Shown here in pieces: positions 33,216 to 42,383 of a stretch of 64,000 nt of DNA. The position numbers and the translations under genes are program-made. Origin of the DNA: Nocardioides phosphati. Lineage in GTDB: Bacteria; Actinomycetota; Actinomycetes; Propionibacteriales; Nocardioidaceae. The stretch spans positions 1 to 64,000 of the forward strand of contig NZ_BMNI01000006.1 of assembly GCF_014646375.1 (NCBI RefSeq). Reading direction: 5' to 3'. The notes under the pieces are model-generated. The model saw nothing but the letters and a program-made list of their open reading frames with translations. It was not told where the DNA came from and ran no database searches. The first letter of the stretch is position 1, and every line of letters starts with the position of its first letter.

Positions 33216-35897
33216 ATGGCCAGTCAGGACAGCTTCGGCGCCAAGGGCGCCCTCGACGTCAACGGGACGTCGTACGAGATCTTCCGGCTCAACGCCGTCG
33301 CGGGCGAGGGCCTCGACGTCGACAGCCTCCCCTTCTCGCTGAAGGTGCTGCTGGAGAACCTCCTCCGCACCGAGGACGGCGCGGACATCACGGCGGACGA
33401 CATCCGTGCGCTCGCCGGCTGGGACGAGACCGCGGAGCCCGACAAGGAGATCCAGTTCACGCCGGCGCGCGTGATCATGCAGGACTTCACCGGCGTTCCC
33501 TGCATCGTCGACCTGGCGACCCTGCGTGAGGCCGCGGCCGACCTCGGCGGCGACCCGTCGAAGATCAACCCGCTCTCGCCGGCCGAGATGGTCATCGACC
33601 ACTCCGTCATCGCCGAGGCGTTCGGCTCGAAGGACGCCTTCGAGAAGAACACCGAGATCGAGTACCAGCGCAACCGTGAGCGCTACCAGTTCCTGCGCTG
33701 GGGCCAGACCGCGTTCGACGACTTCAAGGTCGTCCCGCCGGGCACCGGCATCGTCCACCAGGTCAACATCGAGCACCTGGCCCGCACGGTCTTCACGCGC
33801 ACGGTCGACGGTGTTCTCCAGGCCTACCCCGACACCTGCGTCGGCACCGACTCGCACACCACGATGGTCAACGGCCTCGGCGTGCTCGGCTTCGGCGTCG
33901 GCGGCATCGAGGCCGAGGCGGCCCTCCTCGGTCAGCCGGTCTCGATGCTCATCCCGCGCGTCGTCGGCTTCAAGCTGACCGGCGACCTGCCCGAGGGCGC
34001 GACCGCCACCGACCTCGTCCTCACGATCACCGAGATGCTGCGCAAGCACGGCGTCGTCGGCAAGTTCGTCGAGTTCTACGGCGCCGGCGTCGCGGCCCTC
34101 CCGCTCGCCAACCGCGCCACCATCGGCAACATGTCGCCGGAGTTCGGCTCGACGATCGGCATCTTCCCGATCGACGACGAGACGATCAACTACATGCGCC
34201 TCACCGGCCGTGACGAGCAGCAGCTCGCCCTCGTCGAGGCGTACGCCAAGGAGCAGGGCCTCTGGCTCGACCCGGCCGCCGAGCCGCGCTTCTCGGAGAA
34301 GCTCGAGCTCGACCTGTCGACGGTCGTCCCGTCGATCGCCGGCCCGAAGCGCCCGCAGGACCGCGTCGCGCTGACCGACGCCGCCACCTCGTTCGCCGGC
34401 CACCTGCCGACGTACACCACGCAGCCGGAGGCGAAGATCCCGGTCACGCTGGCCGACGGCACGTCGTTCGAGCTGGAGAACGGCGCGGTCACGATCGCGT
34501 CGATCACCTCCTGCACCAACACGTCCAACCCGTCCGTGATGCTCGGCGCCGCGCTGCTGGCGAAGAAGGCCGTCGAGAAGGGCCTGACCCGCAAGCCGTG
34601 GGTCAAGACCACCCTCGCGCCCGGCTCCAAGGTCGTCACCGACTACTACGACAAGTCCGGCCTCACGCCGTACCTCGAGAAGCTCGGCTTCGACCTCGTC
34701 GGCTACGGCTGCGTCACCTGCATCGGCAACTCGGGCCCGATCATCCCCGAGGTCTCCGCCGCGGTGAACGAGCACGACCTCGCCGTGGTCTCGGTGCTCT
34801 CCGGCAACCGCAACTTCGAGGGTCGCATCAACCCCGACATCAAGATGAACTACCTGGCCTCGCCGCCGCTGGTCATCGCGTACGCCATCGCGGGCAACAT
34901 GAACATCGACCTGTTCAACGACCCGATCGGCCAGGACACCGACGGCAACGACGTCTTCCTCAAGGACATCTGGCCGACCCCGCTCGAGGTCGAGCAGGTC
35001 ATCGCCGAGTCGATCACCCAGGAGATGTTCACCAAGGACTACGCCGACGTCTTCGCCGGTGACGAGCGCTGGCAGTCGCTGCCCACCCCGGAGGGCAACA
35101 CCTTCGAGTGGGACGAGGCCTCGACGTACGTCCGCAAGGCGCCGTACTTCGACGGGATGTCGCTCGAGACCTCCCCGGTCACCGACGTCTCCGGCGCGCG
35201 CGTCCTGCTCAAGCTCGGCGACTCGGTCACGACCGACCACATCTCGCCCGCGGGCAACATCAAGGGCGACACCCCGGCTGGTCAGTACCTCACCGCCAAC
35301 GGTGTCGAGCCGCGTGACTTCAACTCCTACGGCTCGCGCCGCGGCAACCACGAGGTCATGATCCGCGGCACGTTCGCCAACATCCGCCTGCGCAACCAGG
35401 TGGCCCCGGGCACCGAGGGTGGCTTCACCCGCGACTTCACCCAGGCCGACGGCCCGGTGTCGTTCGTCTACGACGCCTCGCAGAACTACCAGGCCGCGGG
35501 CATTCCGCTCGTCGTCCTGGCCGGCAAGGAGTACGGCTCGGGCTCGTCGCGTGACTGGGCCGCCAAGGGCACCTCGCTCCTGGGCGTCAAGGTCGTCATC
35601 GCCGAGTCGTACGAGCGCATCCACCGCTCCAACCTGATCGGCATGGGCGTCCTCCCGCTGCAGTTCCCGGCCGGCCAGAACGCCGACTCGCTGGGTCTGA
35701 CCGGCGAGGAGACCTTCTCGGTCACCGGCATCACCGCGCTCAACGACGGCACCACGCCGAAGACCGTGCGCGTGTCGACCGACACCGGTGTGGAGTTCGA
35801 CGCGGTCGTCCGCATCGACACCCCCGGTGAGGCGAACTACTACCGCAACGGCGGCATCCTGCAGTTCGTCCTGCGCAACCTGGTCAAGGGCGCCTGA
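33216..35897 (+). CDS. acnA: aconitate hydratase A
   Basis: 893 residues, normal for the AcnA/IRP1 type. Blocks include [26 protein letters not shown], the [4Fe-4S] cysteines in [11 protein letters not shown] and [10 protein letters not shown], and the C-terminal swivelling domain with [12 protein letters not shown]. It interconverts citrate and isocitrate through cis-aconitate in the TCA cycle. A good ribosome site (AGGAG) precedes the ATG. Gene stands alone and ends in a clear terminator. Codon use is strongly biased to C-ending codons, as expected of a highly expressed gene. Confidence 0.97.
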   Translation: MASQDSFGAKGALDVNGTSYEIFRLNAVAGEGLDVDSLPFSLKVLLENLLRTEDGADITADDIRALAGWDETAEPDKEIQFTPARVIMQDFTGVPCIVDLATLREAAADLGGDPSKINPLSPAEMVIDHSVIAEAFGSKDAFEKNTEIEYQRNRERYQFLRWGQTAFDDFKVVPPGTGIVHQVNIEHLARTVFTRTVDGVLQAYPDTCVGTDSHTTMVNGLGVLGFGVGGIEAEAALLGQPVSMLIPRVVGFKLTGDLPEGATATDLVLTITEMLRKHGVVGKFVEFYGAGVAALPLANRATIGNMSPEFGSTIGIFPIDDETINYMRLTGRDEQQLALVEAYAKEQGLWLDPAAEPRFSEKLELDLSTVVPSIAGPKRPQDRVALTDAATSFAGHLPTYTTQPEAKIPVTLADGTSFELENGAVTIASITSCTNTSNPSVMLGAALLAKKAVEKGLTRKPWVKTTLAPGSKVVTDYYDKSGLTPYLEKLGFDLVGYGCVTCIGNSGPIIPEVSAAVNEHDLAVVSVLSGNRNFEGRINPDIKMNYLASPPLVIAYAIAGNMNIDLFNDPIGQDTDGNDVFLKDIWPTPLEVEQVIAESITQEMFTKDYADVFAGDERWQSLPTPEGNTFEWDEASTYVRKAPYFDGMSLETSPVTDVSGARVLLKLGDSVTTDHISPAGNIKGDTPAGQYLTANGVEPRDFNSYGSRRGNHEVMIRGTFANIRLRNQVAPGTEGGFTRDFTQADGPVSFVYDASQNYQAAGIPLVVLAGKEYGSGSSRDWAAKGTSLLGVKVVIAESYERIHRSNLIGMGVLPLQFPAGQNADSLGLTGEETFSVTGITALNDGTTPKTVRVSTDTGVEFDAVVRIDTPGEANYYRNGGILQFVLRNLVKGA

Positions 35898-35928
35898 CAG
35901 CTCAGCTGAGCCTGTCGCAGTCCGCGTT

Positions 35929-35959
35929 CCGGCCCGTCACCCTCGTGGTGGCGGGCCGG
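35929..35959 (+). terminator. hairpin terminator of acnA
   Basis: Thirteen-pair stem (35929-35941 with 35947-35959) with one G-U wobble and a five-base loop, 31 bases after the acnA stop. No U-tract. The remaining bases to 36088 show no other feature. Confidence 0.75.
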
Positions 35960-36088
35960 TCCGCATTTGGCCCGATCACGAACGGAGACTCCGGACCACG
36001 GAGCGGCACGAAGTTTCGGGCGTGATCACCCCTCCTTTCCGACGCGTCAGGGCGTGAGTACGGGTGAGACTTCATCCGAGGAGGAGCG

Positions 36089-37441
36089 ATGACCGAGCAG
36101 CTGCACGAGCGCCTGGCCGACCTGGCCGGTGACGTGGCGACCCCTGCGCCCCTGGACCCTGCGGGGCTGTGGCACACCGGCAAGCGTCGCCAGCGCCGGC
36201 GTACGGCGGCAGCGGCGGTGGCCGCGTGCGTGGTCGTGCTCGCCGGTGTCTCGGGGGCAGGGCTGCTGCTGCCGTCGGGCGACCTCTCGCAAGCGCCCTC
36301 CGCGACGAAGACCGCCCCCGCCCTTCCTGACCGGCTCCACGTCCCGGGCCACGGCCTGATCTCCAACGAGGACGACCCGGCTGGTCCTTTCGCCGTGCTC
36401 CTGTCCGCCGGCCAGGGCTGGCCCGTCAAGACGTCGTTGGTCGGTGTCTCGGCGACGACGGGGGAGTACCGGAGGGTGACCCTTCCGGGCGGCCTTCCTC
36501 CGGAGCTCGGCTTCTCGGAGACAGCTGCGAGCCTCTCGCCCAGCGGTCGCTACGTCGCCTACTGGCTGCAACGCCCGGGCGACCGGGCCGACGACCACGG
36601 CGGCATGGAGGCGCTCTCGGGTGTCGCCGTCTACGACACCCGAACCGGCAAGGTGCGGCGGGAGCTCGTGGACGCGCCGTACGGGATCAGCGCGTGGGCC
36701 CTCCTCTGGGTCGACGACTCCCGGCTCTACTTCCGCGCGGGCGAGATCGGTGGCGCGCCGGGCACCGACCGCGCCTCCAGCTCGCGCGCGATCGGCCGCG
36801 GGTGGGTCTGGGACGTCGATGGTGTGCAACGGCGCGTGCCTCTGGCGATGCCGGGCGGCGAGGCGATCGACGACGTGGTCGCCAGTGACGGTCACGGACG
36901 GCTCCTGGTCGACCCGCGCGGCGGTTCCCGCTACTTCCTGCTCGACCCCGCGCACCCGAAGGAGGCGCAGCAGGTCAGGGTGCGGCGTTCGGACTCCAAC
37001 GGCACGTCCTCGGCGGTCGCCGCCTCGAGGGACGGCAAGACGGCGGTGGCCGCCGGTGACGAGCACGGGTCCTTCCTCGCGGTCACCTTCCCCGACGGCC
37101 GGGCCCGGAACTTCCGCGATCTCAGGGCCTTCGACGTCTACGGCTGGGCCGACGCGACCCACGTGGTGGTCGGGCTCGGCGCGCCGTCGGAGGACGGTGT
37201 CGGCAGCACCCGGATCGCCGAGGTGGACGTGACGACCGGAAGGAGCGCGCCGTTCATCAGGATGCCCTCGCAGCAGCTGAACTCGCCCGAGCTGGCCAGC
37301 GACCTGCTCGGCACTCCGCCCGTCGACCGGGGCGAGCCCGACTGGCCGACGGATCCGCGGGTCTTCATCGGCCTCGGCGTGGGTGCGCTGGTGCTCCTCC
37401 TCGGAGCGCTCGGGGTCTGGAGGCGTCGTGAGCAGCGCTGA
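36089..37441 (+). CDS. membrane-anchored beta-propeller-like protein linked to a sigma factor
   Basis: 450 residues with a strong ribosome site (AGGAGGAG). A cytosolic head (EQLHERLADLAGDVATPAPLDPAGLWHTGKRRQRRR) is followed by a membrane segment at about 37-58. A large outer domain of repeated strands reads like WD40/PD40 units (SLSPSGRYVAYW, LLWVDDSRLYF, AASRDGKTAVAAGDE, YGWADATHVVVGLG). A second hydrophobic segment sits at the very C-terminus (about 425-445). Its last 14 bases overlap the sigma-factor start. The head-plus-anchor layout fits a regulator of that sigma factor, but no recognised zinc anti-sigma motif is present. Confidence 0.7.
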   Translation: MTEQLHERLADLAGDVATPAPLDPAGLWHTGKRRQRRRTAAAAVAACVVVLAGVSGAGLLLPSGDLSQAPSATKTAPALPDRLHVPGHGLISNEDDPAGPFAVLLSAGQGWPVKTSLVGVSATTGEYRRVTLPGGLPPELGFSETAASLSPSGRYVAYWLQRPGDRADDHGGMEALSGVAVYDTRTGKVRRELVDAPYGISAWALLWVDDSRLYFRAGEIGGAPGTDRASSSRAIGRGWVWDVDGVQRRVPLAMPGGEAIDDVVASDGHGRLLVDPRGGSRYFLLDPAHPKEAQQVRVRRSDSNGTSSAVAASRDGKTAVAAGDEHGSFLAVTFPDGRARNFRDLRAFDVYGWADATHVVVGLGAPSEDGVGSTRIAEVDVTTGRSAPFIRMPSQQLNSPELASDLLGTPPVDRGEPDWPTDPRVFIGLGVGALVLLLGALGVWRRREQR

Positions 37442-37907
37442 GGAGCAGTTCACCGCGTACGTCGGGGCGCGGCGCCCGGCGCTCGTCCGGACGGCGTACC
37501 TGCTCACCGGCAGCGCGGAGGACGCCGAGGACCTCGTGCAGACGGCCCTGATCAAGGCGGTGCCGAAGTGGGGGCGGATCGCCGACGACCCGGAGCCCTA
37601 CGTCCGGGCCATCCTGGCGCGCGAGAGCGTCAACCGGTGGCGGCGGCGGAGGTGGCGCGAGGTCACCAGCGACATGCTGCCCGAGACACGCACGGCGGAG
37701 GTCGACGTGGCTGGCCGTGAGGCGCTCCGCTCCGCGCTCGCCCGGCTCGCTCCCCGGCAGCGCGCGGTGATCGTGCTGCGCTACTACGAGGACATGACCG
37801 AACGGCAGACCGCGGAGGCGCTCGGCATCTCGGTCGGCACGGTGAAGTCCCAGTGCCGCGACGCCCTCGCCCGGCTGCGGGTCAGCGAGCTCGCCGCACT
37901 GTCCTAG
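37428..37907 (+). CDS. SigE-family RNA polymerase sigma factor
   Basis: 159 residues from a GTG inside the end of the membrane-protein gene. Region 2 is FTAYVGARRPALVRTAYLLTGSAEDAEDLVQTALIKAVPKW, region 4 is ALARLAPRQRAVIVLRYYEDMTERQTAEALGISVGTVKSQCRDALARLR. This matches the actinobacterial SigE-family (ECF41-unrelated, short two-domain) sigma factors, usually expressed with a membrane partner as here. It would redirect transcription in response to a signal sensed at the envelope; the regulon is unknown. Confidence 0.9.
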   Translation: MSSAEEQFTAYVGARRPALVRTAYLLTGSAEDAEDLVQTALIKAVPKWGRIADDPEPYVRAILARESVNRWRRRRWREVTSDMLPETRTAEVDVAGREALRSALARLAPRQRAVIVLRYYEDMTERQTAEALGISVGTVKSQCRDALARLRVSELAALS

Positions 37908-37915
37908 GTGGCGGC

Positions 37916-37921
37916 TACGGT
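37916..37921 (+). promoter_or_regulatory. -10 box (TACGGT), leaderless start at 37928
   Basis: TANNNT hexamer ending six bases before the ATG at 37928, marking a likely promoter for the following gene run. Confidence 0.45.
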
Positions 37922-37927
37922 GACGCC

Positions 37928-38332
37928 ATGCGCTCCGAGGTCATCCAGGTCCACACCGGCCGCAGCGAGGTCGTGCTCGACCTCACCGACCGGTGCGCGG
38001 AGTTCGTGGCAGCAGCGAACGACGGGCTGCTCCACGTCTTCGTCCCCCACGCGACGGCCGGGGTGGCGATCCTCGAGACGGGGGCCGGCTCTGACGACGA
38101 CCTGCTCGCCGCCCTGCAGGACCTGCTGCCCAAGGACGATCGCTGGCGCCACCGCCATGGCAGCAAGGGGCACGGGCGCGACCACGTGATGCCGGCCCTC
38201 GTGCCGCCGTACGCGACGGTGCCGGTGATCGGGGGCCGGCTCGCGCTCGGCACGTGGCAGAGCATCTGCCTGGTCGACCTCAACGTCGACAACCCCGACC
38301 GCGAGGTCCGGCTCAGCCTCCTGGAGGGCTGA
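37928..38332 (+). CDS. YjbQ/UPF0047 family protein
   Basis: 134 residues, the standard length. Signature elements are HVFVPHATAGVAILETG, a His-rich loop (DRWRHRHGSKGHGRDHVMPAL) and the closing LGTWQSICLVDLN. Members of this family can show thiamine-phosphate-synthase side activity in Escherichia coli; the true physiological reaction is not settled. It starts a run of same-strand genes with 1-2 base gaps or overlaps that includes a thiamine-binding protein and leads to the thiamine-diphosphate enzyme Dxs. Confidence 0.9.
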   Translation: MRSEVIQVHTGRSEVVLDLTDRCAEFVAAANDGLLHVFVPHATAGVAILETGAGSDDDLLAALQDLLPKDDRWRHRHGSKGHGRDHVMPALVPPYATVPVIGGRLALGTWQSICLVDLNVDNPDREVRLSLLEG

Positions 38333-38333
38333 C

Positions 38334-38717
38334 GTGGCCGAGCGCCCGGAGCCGCCACCCGCGTGGGTCGACCGCATCGACGCCACCCTCGGCTCGCTGC
38401 CGCAGTGCAAGCGCGTCCCTGCGTGGACCGGCACCAGCTGGAAGGTCGGTGCGGCGACCGTCGCCCACGTCTTCGGCGGCGAGGACCAGCTGATCCGGCT
38501 GGTCGTCCGGGCGGAGCCCGACGAGGTGATGGCGCTGCAGCACCTCGGTCCGCCGTACTTCAAGGCCTCGTGGGGTGCCAACGTCGTCGGCCTCGTCCTC
38601 GACGGCGACACGGACTGGGACGAGGTGGCCGAGCTGCTCACCGACTCCTACTGCGTGCAGGCGCCGAGCCACCTCGCCGACCAGGTGCCGCGTCCAGGTG
38701 GGAGACTGGACGCATGA
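38334..38717 (+). CDS. MmcQ/YjbR family protein
   Basis: 127 residues from a GTG one base after the YjbQ stop. Pattern: PAWVDRIDATLGSLPQCKRVPAWTGTSWKVG, HVFGGEDQLIRLVVRAEPDEV, and the terminal WDEVAELLTDSYCVQAPSHLAD. The family has a CyaY-like or double-wing fold and has been called DNA-binding without firm evidence. Overlaps the next start by ATGA. Confidence 0.85.
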   Translation: MAERPEPPPAWVDRIDATLGSLPQCKRVPAWTGTSWKVGAATVAHVFGGEDQLIRLVVRAEPDEVMALQHLGPPYFKASWGANVVGLVLDGDTDWDEVAELLTDSYCVQAPSHLADQVPRPGGRLDA

Positions 38718-39025
38718 TCGTGGCGTTCAGCATCAGCCCCACCACCGGCGACGAGACCGGCGGTGTCAGCGAGGCGGTCGCCGCCGCGGTGCGCGTGGTC
38801 CGCGAGTCGGGGCTGCCCCACGAGACCAACGCGATGTTCACGAACATCGAGGGCGAGTGGGACGAGTGCATGGACGTGGTCAAGCGCGCCGTCGACGCCG
38901 TCGCGGCCGTCAGCCCGCGCGTGGGCCTCGTGCTCAAGGCCGACATCCGGCCGGGGTGGGACGGCCAGCTGACCGCGAAGGTCGAGCGGGTCAACGCCCT
39001 GCTGGGCGACGAGGGAGCCGAGTGA
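38714..39025 (+). CDS. MTH1187-family thiamine-binding protein
   Basis: 103 residues. IVAFSISPTTGDETGGVSEAVAAAV, HETNAMFTNIEGEWDECMDVV and SPRVGLVLKADIRPGWDG match the MTH1187/YkoF-like ferredoxin-fold family, members of which bind thiamine or its precursors. Probably a cytoplasmic carrier or sensor of thiamine. ATGA overlap upstream and GTGA overlap downstream place it firmly inside the operon. Confidence 0.88.
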   Translation: MIVAFSISPTTGDETGGVSEAVAAAVRVVRESGLPHETNAMFTNIEGEWDECMDVVKRAVDAVAAVSPRVGLVLKADIRPGWDGQLTAKVERVNALLGDEGAE

Positions 39026-39570
39026 GCCGCGGACCCTGGATCGCCCTCGGCCTGGCCGGGTTCCTCGCCGTCGCAGGACTCACCGCTGCCGTCGCCGTTC
39101 CCGGCCACGACCGCGACACGCCCGTCCACGACGTGCGTTCCTGGACGATCACCGACCGCAACCACGTGCTGGAGCCGCACTGGCAGACGTCGCCGCCGGT
39201 CGGCGGTGAGCACTCCCCGCAGTGGCTTGCCTGCGGCGTCTACGACCGTCCGGTCGACAACGGCCTCGCCGTCCATGCGCTCGAGCACGGCGCGGTCTGG
39301 ATCACCTACGCGCCCGGGCTCGCCGCCGACGACATCGCCGACCTGGCCCGCAAGCTGCCCGCCGAGGGCATCCTCTCGCCGTACGACGGGCTGCCGGGGC
39401 CGGTGGTCGTCACCGTGTGGGGCCGCCAGCTCGTGCTGACCGGCGCCGGGGACGAGGGGCTCGACGCCTTCCTCGCGGAGTACGGCGACGGCCACACCGC
39501 GCCCGAGGCGATGGCGAGCTGCGCAGGCGGCCTGGTCCGCTACGCGACCGCGACGGGCACGGAGGCCTGA
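39022..39570 (+). CDS. DUF3105 family membrane-anchored protein
   Basis: 182 residues. An N-terminal signal anchor (PWIALGLAGFLAVAGLTAAVAV) leads to an outer domain with the family hallmark GGEHSPQWLACGVYDRPV and AVHALEHGAVWITYAPG, whose His and Cys residues may hold a metal. DUF3105 proteins occur widely in actinobacteria without an assigned function. The GTG overlaps the thiamine-binding protein stop. Confidence 0.88.
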   Translation: MSRGPWIALGLAGFLAVAGLTAAVAVPGHDRDTPVHDVRSWTITDRNHVLEPHWQTSPPVGGEHSPQWLACGVYDRPVDNGLAVHALEHGAVWITYAPGLAADDIADLARKLPAEGILSPYDGLPGPVVVTVWGRQLVLTGAGDEGLDAFLAEYGDGHTAPEAMASCAGGLVRYATATGTEA

Positions 39571-39571
39571 C

Positions 39572-40006
39572 GTGCACCGCACCGTCAACGTCCTCGTGGT
39601 CAATGCCACCGGCGCGCTCCTGCTGCAGGAGCGCGACGAGCTGGCGCCACGCTGCCCCGACCAGTGGGGCCCGCCGGGTGGCCACGTCGAGGAGGGCGAG
39701 ACCCACGAGGCGGCCGCCTACCGCGAGCTCGCCGAGGAGACCGGCGTCGTCCTGCCGCCCGGCTCGCTCCGGCGCTGGCGCGAGGAGGTCTTCCACTACA
39801 CCGAGGAGGACCGCGTCGCGCACTACGAGCTGTGGGCGGGCCGCGCGGAGCTGACCGACGCCGACGTCGCGTGCCACGAGGGCCGGCAGATGACCTTCGT
39901 CGACCCTGCCGCCATCGGCGGGCTCGACCTGTGGGAGTCGGCGCGCCACTTCGTGCCCGCCTTCCTGGCCTCCGACGCGTACGCCGGGCTGGCGGCTCGC
40001 CGATGA
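39572..40006 (+). CDS. Nudix hydrolase (first of a tandem pair)
   Basis: 144 residues. The Nudix box is [24 protein letters not shown] at about residues 33-56, complete with its catalytic glutamates. It hydrolyses a nucleoside diphosphate linked to X; the target is unknown. Its second half ([14 protein letters not shown]) closely parallels the neighbouring Nudix protein. GTG start one base after the DUF3105 stop, ATGA overlap with the second copy. Confidence 0.9.
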   Translation: MHRTVNVLVVNATGALLLQERDELAPRCPDQWGPPGGHVEEGETHEAAAYRELAEETGVVLPPGSLRRWREEVFHYTEEDRVAHYELWAGRAELTDADVACHEGRQMTFVDPAAIGGLDLWESARHFVPAFLASDAYAGLAARR

Positions 40007-40470
40007 GCACCGGGTGTGGCGCCAACCGCGCGATCGACCGGGTCTTCGCCAGCGTCGCGCTGGTCGACCCGCGCGGCTGGATCCTCATGCAGGAGCGCGA
40101 CGAGTTCCCCGAGATCGACCCGGAGAAGTGGGGCCTGCCCGGCGGCCACGTCGAGCCGGGGGAGGAGCCCCTCGCGGCGGCGTACCGCGAGCTGCTGGAG
40201 GAGACCGGCCTGGCACCGGACGGCCCGCTGGTCGAGGTCACCGTCGCCCTGGTGGAGCACCGCCGGGGCCGGCTCGACGCCGTCCACCTGTACGCCGGGG
40301 CCACCGCAGCCACCGATGCCGAGGTCGTCTGTGGCGAGGGTCGCCAGATGGTCTTCGTCGCCCCGGACGACGTGCTCCGGCTCGACCTCACGGCCGGCGC
40401 CGCGGCGCTGATGCCGGCGTTCGTCGGATCGGCGAGCCACACCGCACTGACCAGCCGTGCGCACGGCTAG
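40003..40470 (+). CDS. Nudix hydrolase (second of a tandem pair)
   Basis: 155 residues. Nudix box [24 protein letters not shown], again complete. Order of elements, the QERDE segment ahead of the box and [14 protein letters not shown] after it match the upstream gene, so the two arose by duplication. Both lack extra domains. Its TAG stop (40468-40470) forms the first half of a likely -10 box for dxs. Confidence 0.9.
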   Translation: MSTGCGANRAIDRVFASVALVDPRGWILMQERDEFPEIDPEKWGLPGGHVEPGEEPLAAAYRELLEETGLAPDGPLVEVTVALVEHRRGRLDAVHLYAGATAATDAEVVCGEGRQMVFVAPDDVLRLDLTAGAAALMPAFVGSASHTALTSRAHG

Positions 40471-40473
40471 ACT
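40468..40473 (+). promoter_or_regulatory. -10 box (TAGACT) for dxs, overlapping the upstream stop codon
   Basis: TANNNT hexamer 35 bases before the dxs ATG; unlike the leaderless cases, a ribosome site (GGAGG at about 40497) follows, so dxs can have a leadered transcript of its own as well as read-through from the operon. Confidence 0.4.
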
Positions 40474-40508
40474 TCCCACTCATTCGCAGCTTGAGCCGGA
40501 GGAACGCA

Positions 40509-42383
40509 ATGGGCTACCTGGAGTCGATCACGACCCCGCGTGACCTCCGGGACCTGACGGCAGCGCAGCTCGACGAGCTCGCCGCGGAGATCCGCGACAC
40601 GCTGGTCCACACGTGCGCCCGCACGGGCGGCCACCTCGGTCCCAACCTGGGGGTCGTCGAGCTGACGGTGGCGATCCACCGCGTCTTCGACTCCCCGCAC
40701 GACCGGGTCGTCTTCGACACCGGCCACCAGGCCTACGTCCACAAGCTGCTGACCGGCCGCGCCGGTGCCTTCGGCACGCTGCGGCAGGAGGGCGGCCTCT
40801 CCGGCTACCCGAGCCGTGCCGAGTCCGAGCACGACGTCGTCGAGAACTCCCACGCCTCGACCAGCCTCAGCTACGCCGACGGCCTGGCCAAGGCCTACGC
40901 GCTCAAGGGCGAGGAGCGCCACGTCGTGGCGGTCATCGGCGACGGCGCACTGACCGGCGGCATGGCCTGGGAGGCGCTCAACAACATCGCGATCTCCGAC
41001 AAGAGCCGCCTCGTCATCGTCGTCAACGACAACGAGCGCTCGTACACGCCGACCATCGGCGGCCTCGCGACCGCGCTCACCAGCCTCCGCACCGACCCGC
41101 GCTACGAGCAGGCGCTTGACACCGTCAAGCGCCGCCTGACTGCGATCCCGGGCGTCGGTCCGATCGCCTACGACGCGCTCCACGCGATGAAGAAGGGCGT
41201 CAAGGACGCCATCGCCCCGCAGGGCCTCTTCGAGGACCTCGGCCTCAAGTACGTCGGGCCGATCGACGGTCACGACCGTGACGCGCTCGAGCAGGCGCTG
41301 GCCCACGCGAAGCGGTTCAATGGCCCCGTCATCGTCCACGCGCTCACGCGCAAGGGCAACGGCTACCAGGCCGCCGAGCAGCACGAGGCCGACCAGTTCC
41401 ACGCTCCCGGTCCGTTCGACGTCGAGACCGGCGAGGAGCAGCCCAAGGCCGCCATCTGGACCGACGTCTTCGCCGACGAGATGGTCAAGCTGGGGGAGGA
41501 GCGGGCCGACGTCGCGGCGATCACCGCCGCGATGATGCACCCGGTCGGCCTCGACCGCTTCGCCGCCCGCTTCCCCGAGCGCACCTTCGACGTCGGCATC
41601 GCCGAGCAGCACGCCGCCACGGCCGCCGCCGGTCTGGCGATGGGCGGCGTGCATCCCGTCGTCGCGGTCTACGCCACCTTCCTCAACCGCGCCTTCGACC
41701 AGGTCCTCATGGACGTCGCGCTGCACCGCTGCGGCGTGACCTTCGTGCTCGACCGCTCGGGTGTCACCGGCGACGACGGCGCCAGCCACAACGGCATGTG
41801 GGACATGTCGATCCTCCAGGTCGTCCCCGGCCTGCGGATCGCGGCGCCGCGCGACGGTGCCCGCCTGCGCGAGCTGCTCCGCGAGGCCGTCGCGGTCGAG
41901 GACGCGCCCACCGTCGTCCGCTTCCCCAAGGGTCCACCGCCGCTCGACATGGCGGCGATCGACCGCGTCGGCGGCGTCGACGTGCTCGCCCGCGGCACCA
42001 CCCACGACGTCCTCCTCGTCGCCGTCGGGGCGATGGCGGCGACCGCCCTCGAGACCGCGGCGCTGCTCGAGGCGCGTGGCATCGGGGTCACCGTGGTCGA
42101 CCCCCGCTGGGTCAAGCCGGTCGACCCGGCGCTGCTCGACCTGGCCCGCACCCACCAGCTCGTCGTCAGCGTCGAGGACAACGGCGTCACCGGCGGAGTC
42201 GGCGCCACGCTCCTGCAGGCCCTGACGGCCGCCGGCATCCGCACGCCGGTCCAGCTCCACGGCATCCCCCAGGAGTTCCTCGACCACGCCAAGCGGGCGG
42301 TGATCCTGGAGCGCCTCGGCCTCACCCCGGAGCACCTCACCGCGGCGATCGCGGCTGCCGTCGATGCCCAGCGCGTCGGCTGA
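40509..42383 (+). CDS. dxs: 1-deoxy-D-xylulose-5-phosphate synthase
   Basis: 624 residues. Thiamine-diphosphate motif [48 protein letters not shown] and [20 protein letters not shown] near the N-terminus; [15 protein letters not shown] and [18 protein letters not shown] in the pyrimidine domain; a transketolase C-terminal domain from about 490. It condenses pyruvate and glyceraldehyde 3-phosphate to start the MEP isoprenoid pathway and supplies a precursor of thiamine itself. Clear GGAGG site before the ATG. Its last 20 bases overlap the next gene. Confidence 0.97.
   Translation: MGYLESITTPRDLRDLTAAQLDELAAEIRDTLVHTCARTGGHLGPNLGVVELTVAIHRVFDSPHDRVVFDTGHQAYVHKLLTGRAGAFGTLRQEGGLSGYPSRAESEHDVVENSHASTSLSYADGLAKAYALKGEERHVVAVIGDGALTGGMAWEALNNIAISDKSRLVIVVNDNERSYTPTIGGLATALTSLRTDPRYEQALDTVKRRLTAIPGVGPIAYDALHAMKKGVKDAIAPQGLFEDLGLKYVGPIDGHDRDALEQALAHAKRFNGPVIVHALTRKGNGYQAAEQHEADQFHAPGPFDVETGEEQPKAAIWTDVFADEMVKLGEERADVAAITAAMMHPVGLDRFAARFPERTFDVGIAEQHAATAAAGLAMGGVHPVVAVYATFLNRAFDQVLMDVALHRCGVTFVLDRSGVTGDDGASHNGMWDMSILQVVPGLRIAAPRDGARLRELLREAVAVEDAPTVVRFPKGPPPLDMAAIDRVGGVDVLARGTTHDVLLVAVGAMAATALETAALLEARGIGVTVVDPRWVKPVDPALLDLARTHQLVVSVEDNGVTGGVGATLLQALTAAGIRTPVQLHGIPQEFLDHAKRAVILERLGLTPEHLTAAIAAAVDAQRVG

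Noticed and set aside
32895..35624. A 909-codon minus-strand frame across aconitase
   Set aside because: Composition is Val/Arg/Asp/Gly repetitive and it mirrors a highly conserved aconitase gene.
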